The notes: generated from the letters alone by a model not told the origin. DNA of 64,000 bases from UBA11891 sp003533785 (GCA_949511625.1 CATFEX010000015.1:7057-71056), one strand, 5' to 3'. Counted from the stretch's first letter, positions 43,373-52,882 are shown. Translations and numbers: made by a program.

Positions 43373-44380
43373 TTATTCCTCAACGACTTTAAGGGCATTT
43401 TTGATTTTGTCTTCCAGTTCCTCCATCAGTTCGGGATTGTCTTCCAGAAGGGTTTTCACAGAATCGCGGCCCTGGCCCAATTTGGTATCGCCATAGCTAA
43501 ACCAAGAACCACTTTTTTTGATCAGTTCGTAGTTCACTCCCAAGTCAATGATTTCCCCAATTTTGGAGATTCCTTCCCCGTACATGATGTCAAATTCGGT
43601 AGTTTTAAAGGGCGGGGCCACTTTATTTTTAACCACCTTCACTCGGGTTTTATTACCCATGACGTCGGCATCGGCATTTTTAATTTGGGTAGAGCGGCGG
43701 ATATCCAAGCGGACCGAAGCATAAAACTTTAAGGCATTCCCCCCTGTGGTGGTCTCGGGATTGCCAAACATAACTCCAATTTTTTCTCGCAGCTGGTTGA
43801 TAAAGAAGACCGTACAATTTGTTTTGCTGATGGATCCCGTTAGTTTTCGCAAGGCTTGAGACATCAAGCGGGCGTGCAAGCCCATTTTGGAATCCCCCAT
43901 TTCCCCTTCGATTTCGCTTTTGGGTGTGAGGGCGGCTACAGAATCAATCACCACAATATCCACCGCTCCCGAGCGGATCAGGTTATCGGCAATCTCCAAA
44001 GCTTGCTCTCCGTGATCGGGTTGGGAGATGATCAGCTCGCTGATATCCACTCCCAACTTCTCGGCATAGAAGCGATCGAAGGCGTGCTCCGCATCGATGA
44101 AGGCAGCGATCCCTCCCGCTTTTTGACATTCGGCAATGGCGTGAAGAGTAAGGGTTGTTTTTCCAGAGGATTCTGGGCCGTAGATTTCAATCACTCGACC
44201 GCGCGGATAGCCGCCCACGCCCAAGGCAATATCCAAGCCTAAGGAACCCGAAGAAATGGCCTCCACATCTTCAATGACTTCATCGCCCAATTTCATCACC
44301 GAGCCTTTGCCATAGGTTTTATCCAGTTTGTCCAGGGTGAGCTGGAGCGCTTTGAGTTTTGCTGCTTTATCGTCTGCCAT
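43373..44380 (-). CDS. recA: Recombinase RecA
   Basis: 335-residue recombinase for homologous recombination and SOS induction. The Walker A loop is GPESSGKT at residues 68-75, Walker B is VVIDSVAAL, and the L2 loop GNPETTTGGNALKFYAS is intact. No intein. A weak box TACTTTAG lies about 25 nt upstream. PhzF follows in the same transcript, and the divergent M24 gene is upstream. Confidence 0.97.
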   Translation of the reverse strand: MADDKAAKLKALQLTLDKLDKTYGKGSVMKLGDEVIEDVEAISSGSLGLDIALGVGGYPRGRVIEIYGPESSGKTTLTLHAIAECQKAGGIAAFIDAEHAFDRFYAEKLGVDISELIISQPDHGEQALEIADNLIRSGAVDIVVIDSVAALTPKSEIEGEMGDSKMGLHARLMSQALRKLTGSISKTNCTVFFINQLREKIGVMFGNPETTTGGNALKFYASVRLDIRRSTQIKNADADVMGNKTRVKVVKNKVAPPFKTTEFDIMYGEGISKIGEIIDLGVNYELIKKSGSWFSYGDTKLGQGRDSVKTLLEDNPELMEELEDKIKNALKVVEE

Positions 44381-44531
44381 AATCGATTATTTTTTCGGTC
44401 ATAGCTAAAGTACCAAAATCTCTGGTGTAGGAGAATTCCTCCTCCAACGGATTATTAACAAAAAGAAGGAGAAAAGCTTTCCGTTCAAATACAGAGAATG
44501 TTGTACTTTCAAGGCACTAAACAATAGAACA

Positions 44532-45857
44532 ATGCGTGTTTTTCTTCTTTTTCTTTTTGTGACCCTTTCGCTCAGTGCCCAACATATTCTTCCCTTGCGA
44601 GAACGTGCGGCTGCTATTGAAGCTGTACAGGAAGAGCGACTCAACACCCTTTTGCCGAAACTGATGGCAGAAAACGACCTGGACCTCTGGGTCCTCATCA
44701 CTCGAGAGTACAACGAAGACCCAGTCGTGAGAACCCTCCTTCCACCCACCTGGTTGAACGCCCGGCGCCGAACGATCCTAGTATTTGCCAAAGACCCCAA
44801 AACGGGAGCTGTAGAACGGGTGGCGATGACCCGTTATGCCTTTGGGAAATTCTTCCCTTCGGTCTGGAACAAAGAAAAACAACCCGACCAGTGGCAGGCG
44901 CTGGCGGACTATATTTTGGCAAAAGCGCCGAAGAAAATAGGTATCAATACCTCAGAAGGCTATGGCATAGCCGATGGGCTGGCACATACAGACTACCAAG
45001 GGCTCTATTCGGCTTTGCCGCCGCGCTACCGCCAGCGCTTGGTCTCGGCAGAAGCACTTGCTGTCGCTTGGATCGAAACCCGAACACCCAAGGAAATGCT
45101 TCTCTTTCAACAACTCACGGAAATCACGCACCGCATCATTGCCGAAGCATTTTCCACCGAAGTAATCACCCCAGGAGTGACCACTACCGAAGATGTGGTT
45201 TGGTGGCTGCGAGAGAAAGTGAGCGGTTTGGGCCTAGACACTTGGTTTCACCCTACAGTGGACGTACAACGCAACGAAGCCAGCGACCTCTACGCCTTTG
45301 ATGGCCAACAAAAACTGGACGTGATTCAAGCGGGCGACCTCCTCCACTGCGATTTTGGAATCACCTACCTCACCCTCAATACAGACTGTCAGGAACTGGC
45401 CTATGTTCTTCGTCCCGGAGAAAAAAAGGCTCCCGCCTATTTGGAAGCTGCTTTGGCGGCGGGAAACCGGGTACAAGACCTTTTTACCGACCGCTTCAAA
45501 ACAGGTCGAACGGGCAACGCCACACTTAAGATGAGCTTGGACGCCGGCCGCGCCGAAGGCTTGCGTCCGCACATCTATACCCATCCTTTGGGAACCTACG
45601 GCCATTCGGCCGGAACCACTTTTGGCATGTGGGACGCCCAAGACGGAGTACCCGGCAATGGCGACCACCCCCTGCGAGAGAACACCGCCTATGCCATTGA
45701 ACTCAACACCAAGGTTTTCCTTCCGGAATGGGACAAAGACATTCGCGTGATGCTGGAAGAACCAGGCTTTTGGGGCAGCAACGGCTTTCGCTATATCCAC
45801 GGCCGACAAACCCAACTCCTTTTGGTGGGTGGACAAGGGAGCCATTTGGGGGAATGA
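44532..45857 (+). CDS. Secreted M24-family (Xaa-Pro) aminopeptidase-like protein
   Basis: 441 residues with a signal peptide (MRVFLLFLFVTLSLSAQ). The N-terminal creatinase-like domain has LMAENDLDLWVLITREYNEDPVV; the C-terminal pita-bread domain shows the five metal ligands in LHCDFG, NTDCQ, HPLGTYGHSAG, AIELNT and VMLEEPGF. It is likely a periplasmic dipeptide or N-terminal peptidase. A terminator follows. Base composition is richer in GC than at the window ends. Confidence 0.82.
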   Translation: MRVFLLFLFVTLSLSAQHILPLRERAAAIEAVQEERLNTLLPKLMAENDLDLWVLITREYNEDPVVRTLLPPTWLNARRRTILVFAKDPKTGAVERVAMTRYAFGKFFPSVWNKEKQPDQWQALADYILAKAPKKIGINTSEGYGIADGLAHTDYQGLYSALPPRYRQRLVSAEALAVAWIETRTPKEMLLFQQLTEITHRIIAEAFSTEVITPGVTTTEDVVWWLREKVSGLGLDTWFHPTVDVQRNEASDLYAFDGQQKLDVIQAGDLLHCDFGITYLTLNTDCQELAYVLRPGEKKAPAYLEAALAAGNRVQDLFTDRFKTGRTGNATLKMSLDAGRAEGLRPHIYTHPLGTYGHSAGTTFGMWDAQDGVPGNGDHPLRENTAYAIELNTKVFLPEWDKDIRVMLEEPGFWGSNGFRYIHGRQTQLLLVGGQGSHLGE

Positions 45858-45863
45858 GCTAGG

Positions 45864-45887
45864 AAAACCCCTCCAAAGAGGGGCTTT
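45864..45887 (+). terminator. Probable terminator after the M24 gene
   Basis: Hairpin CCCCTC-CAAA-GAGGGG flanked by an A run on the left and CTTT on the right, 10 nt after the stop. The T tract is short. Confidence 0.5.
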
Positions 45888-46046
45888 GCCTAACCGGCTC
45901 AAATTAGGACTTTTGTTGAACAATAGGGCCTAGAGTTTATCGGCACAGTCATTGAAACGGCTAGTAAGATCATATAACGATTCTTTCAGCTGCTGTCTTT
46001 CATGTCGGTTAGACCACCGTAACTGACCGTGCCTTGCAGCTTATGA

Positions 46047-46376
46047 AGAAGCCAAAGACCCCAACATTGGTATTCCATTTCAATAGGAGTTCGATATTTA
46101 AATTTTATTCATAATACAAGAACTTCCTCTGTTTCAGTTGAATTTTACATTCAAGAACAATTCATCTTCGAAAAATTATTTCAGAATAAACAAGGTTTTA
46201 ACACATTATGTGAGGATTTGGAAATAGACTGGCAACCGCTTCAAGACAGGAAAGTCTTAACGATAGTAACCCACTTAAAATATGAATTGGACAATGCTTC
46301 TCAGCACAAAAAACATTATGAATGGTTAATAACCAAACGAGAGACATTTGTGAGTACCCTAAAAAAATTGCACTAA
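46047..46376 (+). pseudogene. C-terminal remnant of a DUF4268 protein
   Basis: An open frame of 109 codons with no start codon, preceded directly by a stop (TGA at 46044-46046). It translates to a DUF4268-like segment: RPQHWYSISIGVRYLNFI, then SSVSVEFYI, a central LEIDWQPLQDRKVLTIV, and a terminal HYEWLITKRETFVSTLKKL. DUF4268 is found at the end of some restriction- or nuclease-like proteins, so this could be debris of a defence gene. The rest of the gap (45888-46046) shows nothing else recognisable. Confidence 0.6.
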
Positions 46377-46384
46377 GAAATTCC

Positions 46385-46392
46385 TACCTTTG
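46385..46392 (+). promoter_or_regulatory. -7 promoter element of trhO
   Basis: TACCTTTG, an exact TAnnTTTG match 24 nt before the trhO ATG and just after the DUF4268 remnant. Confidence 0.55.
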
Positions 46393-46416
46393 TTCCACAC
46401 TTAAACCGTTGATAGC

Positions 46417-47448
46417 ATGCAACTGTACAACCACTTAAGTGCTGAAGAACGGCGTGGTTTAATTGCCCAAGCGGGGGAGGAACGGCTCACCCTATCGTTC
46501 TATCAGTACCATCAGATTGAAAACCCACAGCTTTTCCGCGACTTTCTATTCCTAAACTGGAATCCTCTAGAGGTGCTGGGCCGAATATATGTGGCCCATG
46601 AAGGCATCAACGCCCAGCTGTCGGTGCCAGCGCCCCGCTTCGACGCCTTTAAAACCTTTTTGGATGAAATAGATTTTCTTCAGGGGGTCCGTTTGAATAT
46701 TGCGGTGGAGCAAGACAACGAGTCCTTTTTAAAACTCACCATTAAAGTGCGGGACAAGATCGTGGCGGATGGTTTGAAAGACAGCACGTTTGATGTGACG
46801 AACAAGGGGATGCACGTGAATGCGAAAACCTTCAACGAGTTGCTCAACGACCCCAATACCCTTTGTGTGGACATGCGCAACCACTACGAAAGCGAGATCG
46901 GCCATTTTGAAGGAGCCATCACCCCAGATGTGGATACCTTCCGGGATTCCCTGCCCCTGATCGAAGAAGAACTGGCCGAACACAAAGCGGACAAAAATGT
47001 GGTGATGTATTGCACTGGAGGCATCCGCTGCGAAAAGGCCTCGGCCTATTTCAAACACAAGGGCTTTCAAAAGGTCTATCAGCTAGAGGGCGGGATCATC
47101 GAATACGCCCGTCAGGTGAAGGACCAGGGACTGGATAATAAATTCAAAGGGAAAAACTTTGTCTTCGACGAGCGGCGGGGAGAGCGCATTACCGAAGAGG
47201 TGATTGCCCAATGCCACCAATGCGGTGCCCCTTTCGATACCCATGTGAACTGCGCAAACCAAGCTTGCCATCTGTTGTTTATCCAATGCGAGGCTTGCCA
47301 AGCCAAAACCCAAACTTGCTGTTCGGAAGCTTGTCAGGAGATCGTGAACCTGACGGATGCGGAACAGAAAAAGCGGCGCCAAGGCACCCACAACAGCAAC
47401 AAAATCTTTAAAAAAGGACGCTCCAATGTCCTAAAATTTAAACAATAA
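46417..47448 (+). CDS. trhO: tRNA uridine(34) hydroxylase TrhO (rhodanese family)
   Basis: 343 residues. The N-terminal UPF0176 domain (about 20-110) is followed by a rhodanese domain whose active Cys199 lies in YCTGGIRCEKA (199-205 holding both Cys). The C-terminal segment is Cys-rich (CHQCGAPFDTHVNC, CEACQAKTQTCCSEAC) and may bind metal. TrhO (YceA) hydroxylates U34 of some tRNAs with oxygen. It has its own promoter; ricT follows after 64 nt. Confidence 0.9.
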   Translation: MQLYNHLSAEERRGLIAQAGEERLTLSFYQYHQIENPQLFRDFLFLNWNPLEVLGRIYVAHEGINAQLSVPAPRFDAFKTFLDEIDFLQGVRLNIAVEQDNESFLKLTIKVRDKIVADGLKDSTFDVTNKGMHVNAKTFNELLNDPNTLCVDMRNHYESEIGHFEGAITPDVDTFRDSLPLIEEELAEHKADKNVVMYCTGGIRCEKASAYFKHKGFQKVYQLEGGIIEYARQVKDQGLDNKFKGKNFVFDERRGERITEEVIAQCHQCGAPFDTHVNCANQACHLLFIQCEACQAKTQTCCSEACQEIVNLTDAEQKKRRQGTHNSNKIFKKGRSNVLKFKQ

Positions 47449-47512
47449 ATTAAGAAAATCGGAGTCGCCCCAAGGCGGAATATCCCGTATCTTTATCCAC
47501 TAATATATCACT

Positions 47513-48682
47513 ATGAGTTGTAGTAATTGTTCCACGGCCAACGGCACCCCAAGGGGTTGCCAATCCAATGGGACCTGCGGAACAGACAGCTGCAACAAAC
47601 TCACCGTGCACGATTGGCTGGAGAACATGGTCTTGCCGGCCGGACAACAACCCTTCCGAATTGCAGAGGTGCGTTTTAAAAACTCCCGCAAAGGATTCTA
47701 TCGTTTTTTGGAAGCCATGCGCCCCTCCATCGGTGAGGCGGTGGTAACGGAAGTAGCCCCTGCGGGTTACGATGTGGGTCGGGTGACATTGACTGGGGAA
47801 TTGGTTCGTTTTCAAATGAAGAAGAAGAAAGTGGATCCCGAGACAGAGCAACTGCCCAGCCTGCTCCGCAAGGCCACAGATCGCGACTTGGAGGTGTGGC
47901 AGCAAGCACGTAACAAAGAACAGGAAGTACAAAAACGCGCCCGAGAATTGGCACTTCGCCTAAACCTGCAGATGAAACTCTCCGATGTGGAATTTCAAGG
48001 GGACGGCAAAAAAGCCACGTTCTATTATACCGCAGAACAGCGAGTAGATTTCCGCCAGTTGATTAAAGATATGGCCAAGGCGTTTGGCATCCGGATTGAA
48101 ATGCGCCAGATTGGACTGCGGCTGGAAGCCTCGCGCTTGGGCGGCATTGGCTCTTGTGGCCGCGAATTGTGTTGTTCAACTTGGTTGACAGATTTTCGTT
48201 CCGTATCCACGGCAGCAGCACGCTATCAGCAATTGTCGCTAAACCCTCAAAAGCTGTCAGGTCAGTGCGGCAAGTTAAAGTGTTGTTTGAATTTTGAATT
48301 AGACGCCTATCGTTCTGCATTGAAAGAGTTTCCAAAGATGGAAACCAAGTTGAAAACAGAAAAAGGGCTGGCGATCTGTCAAAAAATGGATATTTTCAAG
48401 GGCCTCTTATGGTATACCTATAAAGACGAGTGGATGCAATGGCACGAGCTAACAGCCGAGGCGGCCCAAAAAATTATTGCTAAAAACAAAAATGGCGAAG
48501 TAGTGACGGCGCTGGAAGACTACAGCCAAGAAGAAAAAACAGAAGTGAAGGCGGTAGCCTTTGAAAATGTGGTGGGGCAAGACAGTTTGTATCGTTTTGA
48601 CCGACCTCGCTCCCGTAACAAAAAACGAAGCGGCAACCGCAATCGCAACCGTCGCCGCTCCCGATCCAATGATTCGAAGTAG
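47513..48682 (+). CDS. ricT: PSP1 / RicT family protein
   Basis: 389 residues. The PSP1 domain includes EVRFKNSRKGFYRF, LRLNLQMKLSDVEFQGDGKKATFYYTAEQRVDFRQLIKD, and the Cys motif GGIGSCGRELCCSTWL...GQCGKLKCCLNFE, typical of RicT, which in Bacillus helps RNA processing as part of an Fe-S Ric complex. The N-terminus is Cys-rich (CSNCSTANG) and the C-terminus is Arg/Asn-rich and basic (about 360-389), suggesting RNA or nucleic acid binding. It overlaps gldH by 14 nt; ricT-gldH-PBP1A order is conserved in Flavobacteriia. Confidence 0.85.
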   Translation: MSCSNCSTANGTPRGCQSNGTCGTDSCNKLTVHDWLENMVLPAGQQPFRIAEVRFKNSRKGFYRFLEAMRPSIGEAVVTEVAPAGYDVGRVTLTGELVRFQMKKKKVDPETEQLPSLLRKATDRDLEVWQQARNKEQEVQKRARELALRLNLQMKLSDVEFQGDGKKATFYYTAEQRVDFRQLIKDMAKAFGIRIEMRQIGLRLEASRLGGIGSCGRELCCSTWLTDFRSVSTAAARYQQLSLNPQKLSGQCGKLKCCLNFELDAYRSALKEFPKMETKLKTEKGLAICQKMDIFKGLLWYTYKDEWMQWHELTAEAAQKIIAKNKNGEVVTALEDYSQEEKTEVKAVAFENVVGQDSLYRFDRPRSRNKKRSGNRNRNRRRSRSNDSK

Positions 48683-49142
48683 TTCCTTATTGATCCTTTT
48701 TTGTTTGGGGGCTTGTATGCCTTCGACAGACGCAATGCGTTTTGACCAAGCATTCGGTGATGGATGGGATGAGACAGCCCGCTTTGAAGTTCCGCAGACT
48801 CCTTCAGGATCCTACGACCTATTCCTTCACCTTAGAAACGACAACCGCTATCCCTATGCCAATATTTTCGTTATCGCCCGACTGATAGCAGACCAGGGGG
48901 TTGTGCACACCGATACGCTGGAGTATGCCATGGCTTCTCCTGAGGGGCAATGGCTGGGAACAGGTTTTGCCGAGGTGAAAGAGAGCAAGCTCTATTGGCT
49001 GGAAAACCAACGTTTGGAAGAACAACAGCAGTATCAAATTGAAGTGGAACAAGTCCAAAGGGCCCAGGGCGCAGTAGAAGGACATGGCTCCCTGCCCGGC
49101 ATCGTGAGCGTAGGCTATTCTTTAGTACCCCATACAGAATGA
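48669..49142 (+). CDS. gldH: Gliding motility lipoprotein GldH
   Basis: 157-residue lipoprotein with lipobox LFCLGAC (Cys at residue 16). The mature part has DLFLHLRNDNRYPYANIFVIARL and VHTDTLEYAMASPEGQWLGTGF, which are strongly typical of GldH, needed for gliding and tied to type IX secretion. The ATG at 48669 gives the lipoprotein signal; the frame is open further back within ricT. It overlaps ricT by 14 nt and PBP1A by 4 nt. Confidence 0.9.
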   Translation: MIRSSSLLILFCLGACMPSTDAMRFDQAFGDGWDETARFEVPQTPSGSYDLFLHLRNDNRYPYANIFVIARLIADQGVVHTDTLEYAMASPEGQWLGTGFAEVKESKLYWLENQRLEEQQQYQIEVEQVQRAQGAVEGHGSLPGIVSVGYSLVPHTE

Positions 49143-51463
49143 AAAGAAAGGAATTGACTTTGGGGATGCGAAAATACCGCCGCCCTCTTAAAATCTTTTG
49201 GTTGCTCTTTTTGGCAGGAGTGCTCTTGGTGGTTGGGCTTTTCGGATTTGCTGCCCTTGGGATACTTGGCCCCATGCCGGAGTTGGAACAGTTGGAAAAC
49301 CCAGACACTAATTTGGCGACGCAAATTCTTTCGGCCGACGGGGTAGAGTTGGGCAAGTATTATTTGAGAGACAATCGCACGCCCATTACCTATAAAGAAT
49401 TGCCAAAGGAATTGGTTACGGCCTTAATCGCTACGGAAGACGAACGTTTCTACAGTCATTCGGGAATCGATTGGCGGGGAACATTAAGAGCGTTGTTCTA
49501 CTTGGGCAAAAAAGGAGGAGCCAGCACGATCACTCAGCAGCTCGCACGGCAATTGTTTGTGGGTGTGCGCTCTAGAAATAAAAAAGAAGCCCTGCTTCAG
49601 AAAGTGAAAGAATGGGTGCTTTCGGTTCAGTTGGAACGCCGCTACACTAAAAACGAATTGATTGCCATGTACCTCAATATCTACGATTTTGGGTACAATG
49701 CCGATGGAGTACAATCGGCGGCGCGCATCTATTTCGATAAAACTCCACAGGAACTCAATATTCAAGAATGTGCCATGTTGGTGGGCATGCTTAAGAATTC
49801 GTCCTTGTACAACCCCATTCGTCGTCCCGAGCGTGTGAAAACACGCCGCAATGTGGTCTTTAATCAAATGTTGCGAAACGATTACCTCGGTGAAGCTGCC
49901 TATGACTCGTTGCAAGCCCTACCGATAGAGATAAATTTTACCCCCCAATCCCATCGAGAAGGACTGGCGACCTATTTCCGAGCCTACCTCAAAGAATTTA
50001 TGGACGATTGGATCGCTAAGAATGAGAAACCCAACGGAGAAAAATACAATCTCTATGGAGACGGACTAAAAATATACACCACCATCGATTCCCGACTCCA
50101 AGCGCTTGGCGAACAATCGGTGACTGCTCATATGAAGAACCTCCAAAGGGAATTCTTCCTCCAAAATACAGAAGAAATGAATCCCACCGCTCCTTTTCTC
50201 GACCTGCGAGAGGGCCAGGTAGATACGCTACTGTTGTTCACCGCTCGACGTTCGGAACGCTGGCGCAAACGCCGCGTGGCTGGGTGGGAAGAAGATCAAA
50301 TCTGGGAAGACTTTAAAAAACCGGTAGCGATGGAAGTATTTAGCTGGGAAGGTGAAATTGACACCTTGATGACTCCCTTGGATTCCATTCGGTATTACAA
50401 GCACTTTCTACGGGCCTCCTTGATGTCGATGGAACCTCAAACGGGCCATGTCAAAGCCTGGGTAGGCGGGTATAACTATAAGCACTTTCAATACGATCAA
50501 GTGAAGCAAGGACGCCGGCAAATTGGCTCAACCTTTAAGCCCTTCTTATACGCCACGGCCATTGACCAACTAAAATTATCCCCCTGCGACTCCTTGCCCG
50601 ATGCACTCTATTGCGTTGAACCATTCAAGCATGGTAACGACGAGGCTTGGTGTCCAAAAAACTCAGGAGATCGCTATGGTCGAACCCGAACGCTAAAGAA
50701 TGCATTGGCCAATTCAGTGAATACAATTTCAGCGCGTTTGATGGACAAAGTGGGCCCACGTCCCATCATCAACCTGGCACGAAAAATGGGGATTCGTTCT
50801 CGCTTGCCGGCCGTCCCTTCCATCGCTCTAGGAACACCAGATATTAGTCTGTTTGAAATGGTGGGCGCTTATGGAACTTTTGCCAACCAAGGCATTTATG
50901 TGAAGCCGACGATGGTCACCCGGATTGAGGATAAAAACGGAATGGCCGTCTATGAAGTGGTCCCCGAAACAAGAGACGTACTCAGTGCCGAAACGGCCTA
51001 TGTGACCCTAAACCTGATGCAAGGGGTTACCGAAGCGGGTTCGGGAGCCCGACTGCGACATGCAGGCTTGGAGAAAACCAACTACATCTACGAAAAAGTA
51101 ATCACGGGCTATCCCTATATTTTTGAAAATCCGATAGCTGGGAAAACAGGAACAACGCAAAACCAAAGCGACGGCTGGTTCATGGGAATGGTTCCCAATT
51201 TGGTAACAGGGGTATGGGTTGGCGGAGAAGACCGTTCGATTCACTTTGAAGAAATTGGATTTGGGCAAGGAGCTACGATGGCACTCCCGATCTGGGGACT
51301 CTTCATGAAATCGGTTTATGAAAACGAAGATTTGGGGATTTCTCAGGAGGCGTTTTTGGAACCCGAAATACTGACGATTCCCCTGGACTGTGAAGCTTTG
51401 GCCGAGGAACGGTTGCTTCAAACAACTACCGAAGAAGAAGATTTGGACGATCTGGGATTCTAA
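49139..51463 (+). CDS. Class A penicillin-binding protein 1A-like
   Basis: 774-residue bifunctional peptidoglycan synthase: a basic cytoplasmic N-terminus, one transmembrane helix at about 20-42, a GT51 glycosyltransferase domain with Glu100 in ATEDERFYSHSG and GGASTITQQLARQLF, and a transpeptidase domain with SxxK motif STFK (Ser464-Lys467), SVN, and KTGT from about residue 669. It is the third gene of ricT-gldH-PBP1A. Its 3' end overlaps queD (convergent) by 4 nt. Confidence 0.94.
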   Translation: MKRKELTLGMRKYRRPLKIFWLLFLAGVLLVVGLFGFAALGILGPMPELEQLENPDTNLATQILSADGVELGKYYLRDNRTPITYKELPKELVTALIATEDERFYSHSGIDWRGTLRALFYLGKKGGASTITQQLARQLFVGVRSRNKKEALLQKVKEWVLSVQLERRYTKNELIAMYLNIYDFGYNADGVQSAARIYFDKTPQELNIQECAMLVGMLKNSSLYNPIRRPERVKTRRNVVFNQMLRNDYLGEAAYDSLQALPIEINFTPQSHREGLATYFRAYLKEFMDDWIAKNEKPNGEKYNLYGDGLKIYTTIDSRLQALGEQSVTAHMKNLQREFFLQNTEEMNPTAPFLDLREGQVDTLLLFTARRSERWRKRRVAGWEEDQIWEDFKKPVAMEVFSWEGEIDTLMTPLDSIRYYKHFLRASLMSMEPQTGHVKAWVGGYNYKHFQYDQVKQGRRQIGSTFKPFLYATAIDQLKLSPCDSLPDALYCVEPFKHGNDEAWCPKNSGDRYGRTRTLKNALANSVNTISARLMDKVGPRPIINLARKMGIRSRLPAVPSIALGTPDISLFEMVGAYGTFANQGIYVKPTMVTRIEDKNGMAVYEVVPETRDVLSAETAYVTLNLMQGVTEAGSGARLRHAGLEKTNYIYEKVITGYPYIFENPIAGKTGTTQNQSDGWFMGMVPNLVTGVWVGGEDRSIHFEEIGFGQGATMALPIWGLFMKSVYENEDLGISQEAFLEPEILTIPLDCEALAEERLLQTTTEEEDLDDLGF

Positions 51464-51909
51464 TTGTCCGAAGCATACCACTCGGCAAAAGCCGTTTGAG
51501 TTTCCCTTAATTTCAAACTAAAGAGAACTACTTTTTTGGGGAGTAGGCCTTTCAATCTTTGGGCAAAATCCACAAGCATCAATTCACAGGTGGGCGGATA
51601 GTCTACTCGAACCACTTTGTGACCCATGGCCTCCATCTCATCGGCTAGTTTTTTATGAGGGCTTGTGATATTAAGCACCGTGGCGTGGTCAAAGACCTCC
51701 ACAAGGTTAGGTTTCACTATTTTCTTTAGATCCGAAAAATCGATGAGCATTCCATTTTTGGGATGCTTGGCATCCTCTCGAGGCGTTCCAATAAGGGTCA
51801 CCTCTAACTTGTAGGAGTGTCCATGAACATTTTTGCAAAGACCATCGTGGCCATAGAGGGCATGACCGGTTTCAAAAGTAAATTCTTTGGTAATTCTAAT
51901 ATTAGCCAT
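51460..51909 (-). CDS. queD: 6-carboxy-5,6,7,8-tetrahydropterin synthase (QueD family)
   Basis: 149-residue enzyme of the 6-pyruvoyltetrahydropterin synthase family, making the 6-carboxytetrahydropterin step of queuosine synthesis. Zinc ligands are His16, His29 and His31 in FETGHALYG and CKNVHGHSY; Cys25 is the catalytic Cys. Related folate-side or other pterin roles are possible without queC/queE beside it. It overlaps the upstream enoyl-CoA hydratase gene by 8 nt and is in one operon with it. Confidence 0.87.
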   Translation of the reverse strand: MANIRITKEFTFETGHALYGHDGLCKNVHGHSYKLEVTLIGTPREDAKHPKNGMLIDFSDLKKIVKPNLVEVFDHATVLNITSPHKKLADEMEAMGHKVVRVDYPPTCELMLVDFAQRLKGLLPKKVVLFSLKLRETQTAFAEWYASDN

Positions 51910-52654
51910 GAGTATTTTTTAAAATCGTTTGACAGTGTTCAGAGAGGGCTAGTTTTCCAGTGATGGCTGCTTTTTCTGGGAGCAACTCCTCCCAATGAGC
52001 AGTATCGTTCCAGTGAAGGGAATTGAGTTGTTTTAAGGCATTGGTTCCATAACTAGCCAAGCGTTGTGATAGCGCAGCAACTTGGGTATCGAGGCTTTCA
52101 ATATCAGGGCAGCATTCTGCATAAAGGCCTTGGACATGAGCCCACTGGCCCGAACGCCAGTTGGCGCTGTCAAGCGAAAGTTGATTGAAGGCGGTTTTAC
52201 CTATTTTTCTACTCACAGCGGGTTCTATCACATAGGGCCCTATGCCAATAGACAATTCGGATAACCGAATGCTTGCAGCCTCTGTGGCCAGCGCATAGTC
52301 ACATGCGGCGACTAAACCAATGCCACCTCCTACCACCTTGCCTTGAACCCGAGCGATGACAAACTTGGAACATTTTCGTAAGTGGTTGATCAAATGAGCA
52401 AAACCCATAAAAAAAGCCGTACTGGATTCCAGTGTATCCACCTTTTTTAGAGCACTCAACGAAGCCCCCCCACAGAAAGCGCGATCGCCTTCACTTTGAA
52501 TAACAATGACTTTGGCTTCGGGATTGCGATCTGTTTCTCGAAGCAATTCGCAAAAGTCATGCAGCATTTCTGGACTTAGCGAATTGGCTGCAGAATGACC
52601 AAAGGTGATGGTGCCGATTTGATTTTGAATTTCAAGCGTTAGGGTTCCGTCCAT
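51902..52654 (-). CDS. Enoyl-CoA hydratase/isomerase family protein
   Basis: 250-residue crotonase-fold protein. AFCGGASLSAL and the oxyanion-hole region GKVVGGGIGLVAACDYALAT are present, with IRLSELSIGIGPYVIEPAVSRKIG in the active-site region; the second catalytic Glu of hydratases (in the SIGIGP loop position) is not clearly present, so the exact reaction is open. Substrate unknown. It heads the operon with queD and has a -7 box 4 nt before the ATG. Confidence 0.82.
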   Translation of the reverse strand: MDGTLTLEIQNQIGTITFGHSAANSLSPEMLHDFCELLRETDRNPEAKVIVIQSEGDRAFCGGASLSALKKVDTLESSTAFFMGFAHLINHLRKCSKFVIARVQGKVVGGGIGLVAACDYALATEAASIRLSELSIGIGPYVIEPAVSRKIGKTAFNQLSLDSANWRSGQWAHVQGLYAECCPDIESLDTQVAALSQRLASYGTNALKQLNSLHWNDTAHWEELLPEKAAITGKLALSEHCQTILKNTHG

Positions 52655-52658
52655 AAGA

Positions 52659-52666
52659 CAAAATTA
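52659..52666 (-). promoter_or_regulatory. -7 promoter element of the enoyl-CoA hydratase gene, 4 nt from the ATG
   Basis: TAATTTTG on the minus strand, an exact TAnnTTTG match. TCTT alone separates it from the ATG. Confidence 0.55.
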
Positions 52667-52861
52667 CGGATTCTTGAACTCCTATTGTTTTTGGAAACCT
52701 AAAATCCGAATGATCCCTTCTTTCCCAATACCATAAAGAGCAAAAACCCAGCGCAGTAATTCGCTTAGAATACAAGTAATATGCTTGCGAAGAGTATTGA
52801 TTAGGGATTTTTTGGATGTTATTTTATGGTAAAGAAAAAAGCAATACGCTCTAAAAGTATG

Positions 52862-52869
52862 TACCTTTG
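52862..52869 (+). promoter_or_regulatory. -7 promoter element of the universal stress protein gene
   Basis: TACCTTTG, an exact TAnnTTTG match 13 nt before the ATG at 52883. It lies inside the longer frame starting at 52826, which supports the shorter protein. Confidence 0.55.
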
Positions 52870-52882
52870 GAAAAACTTCTTC

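Noticed and set aside
52655..52861. Open frame on the minus strand upstream of the enoyl-CoA hydratase gene, with hydrophobic LRWVFALYG
   Set aside because: About 45 codons with no start codon and no recognisable family; may be debris, but too little to call a gene.
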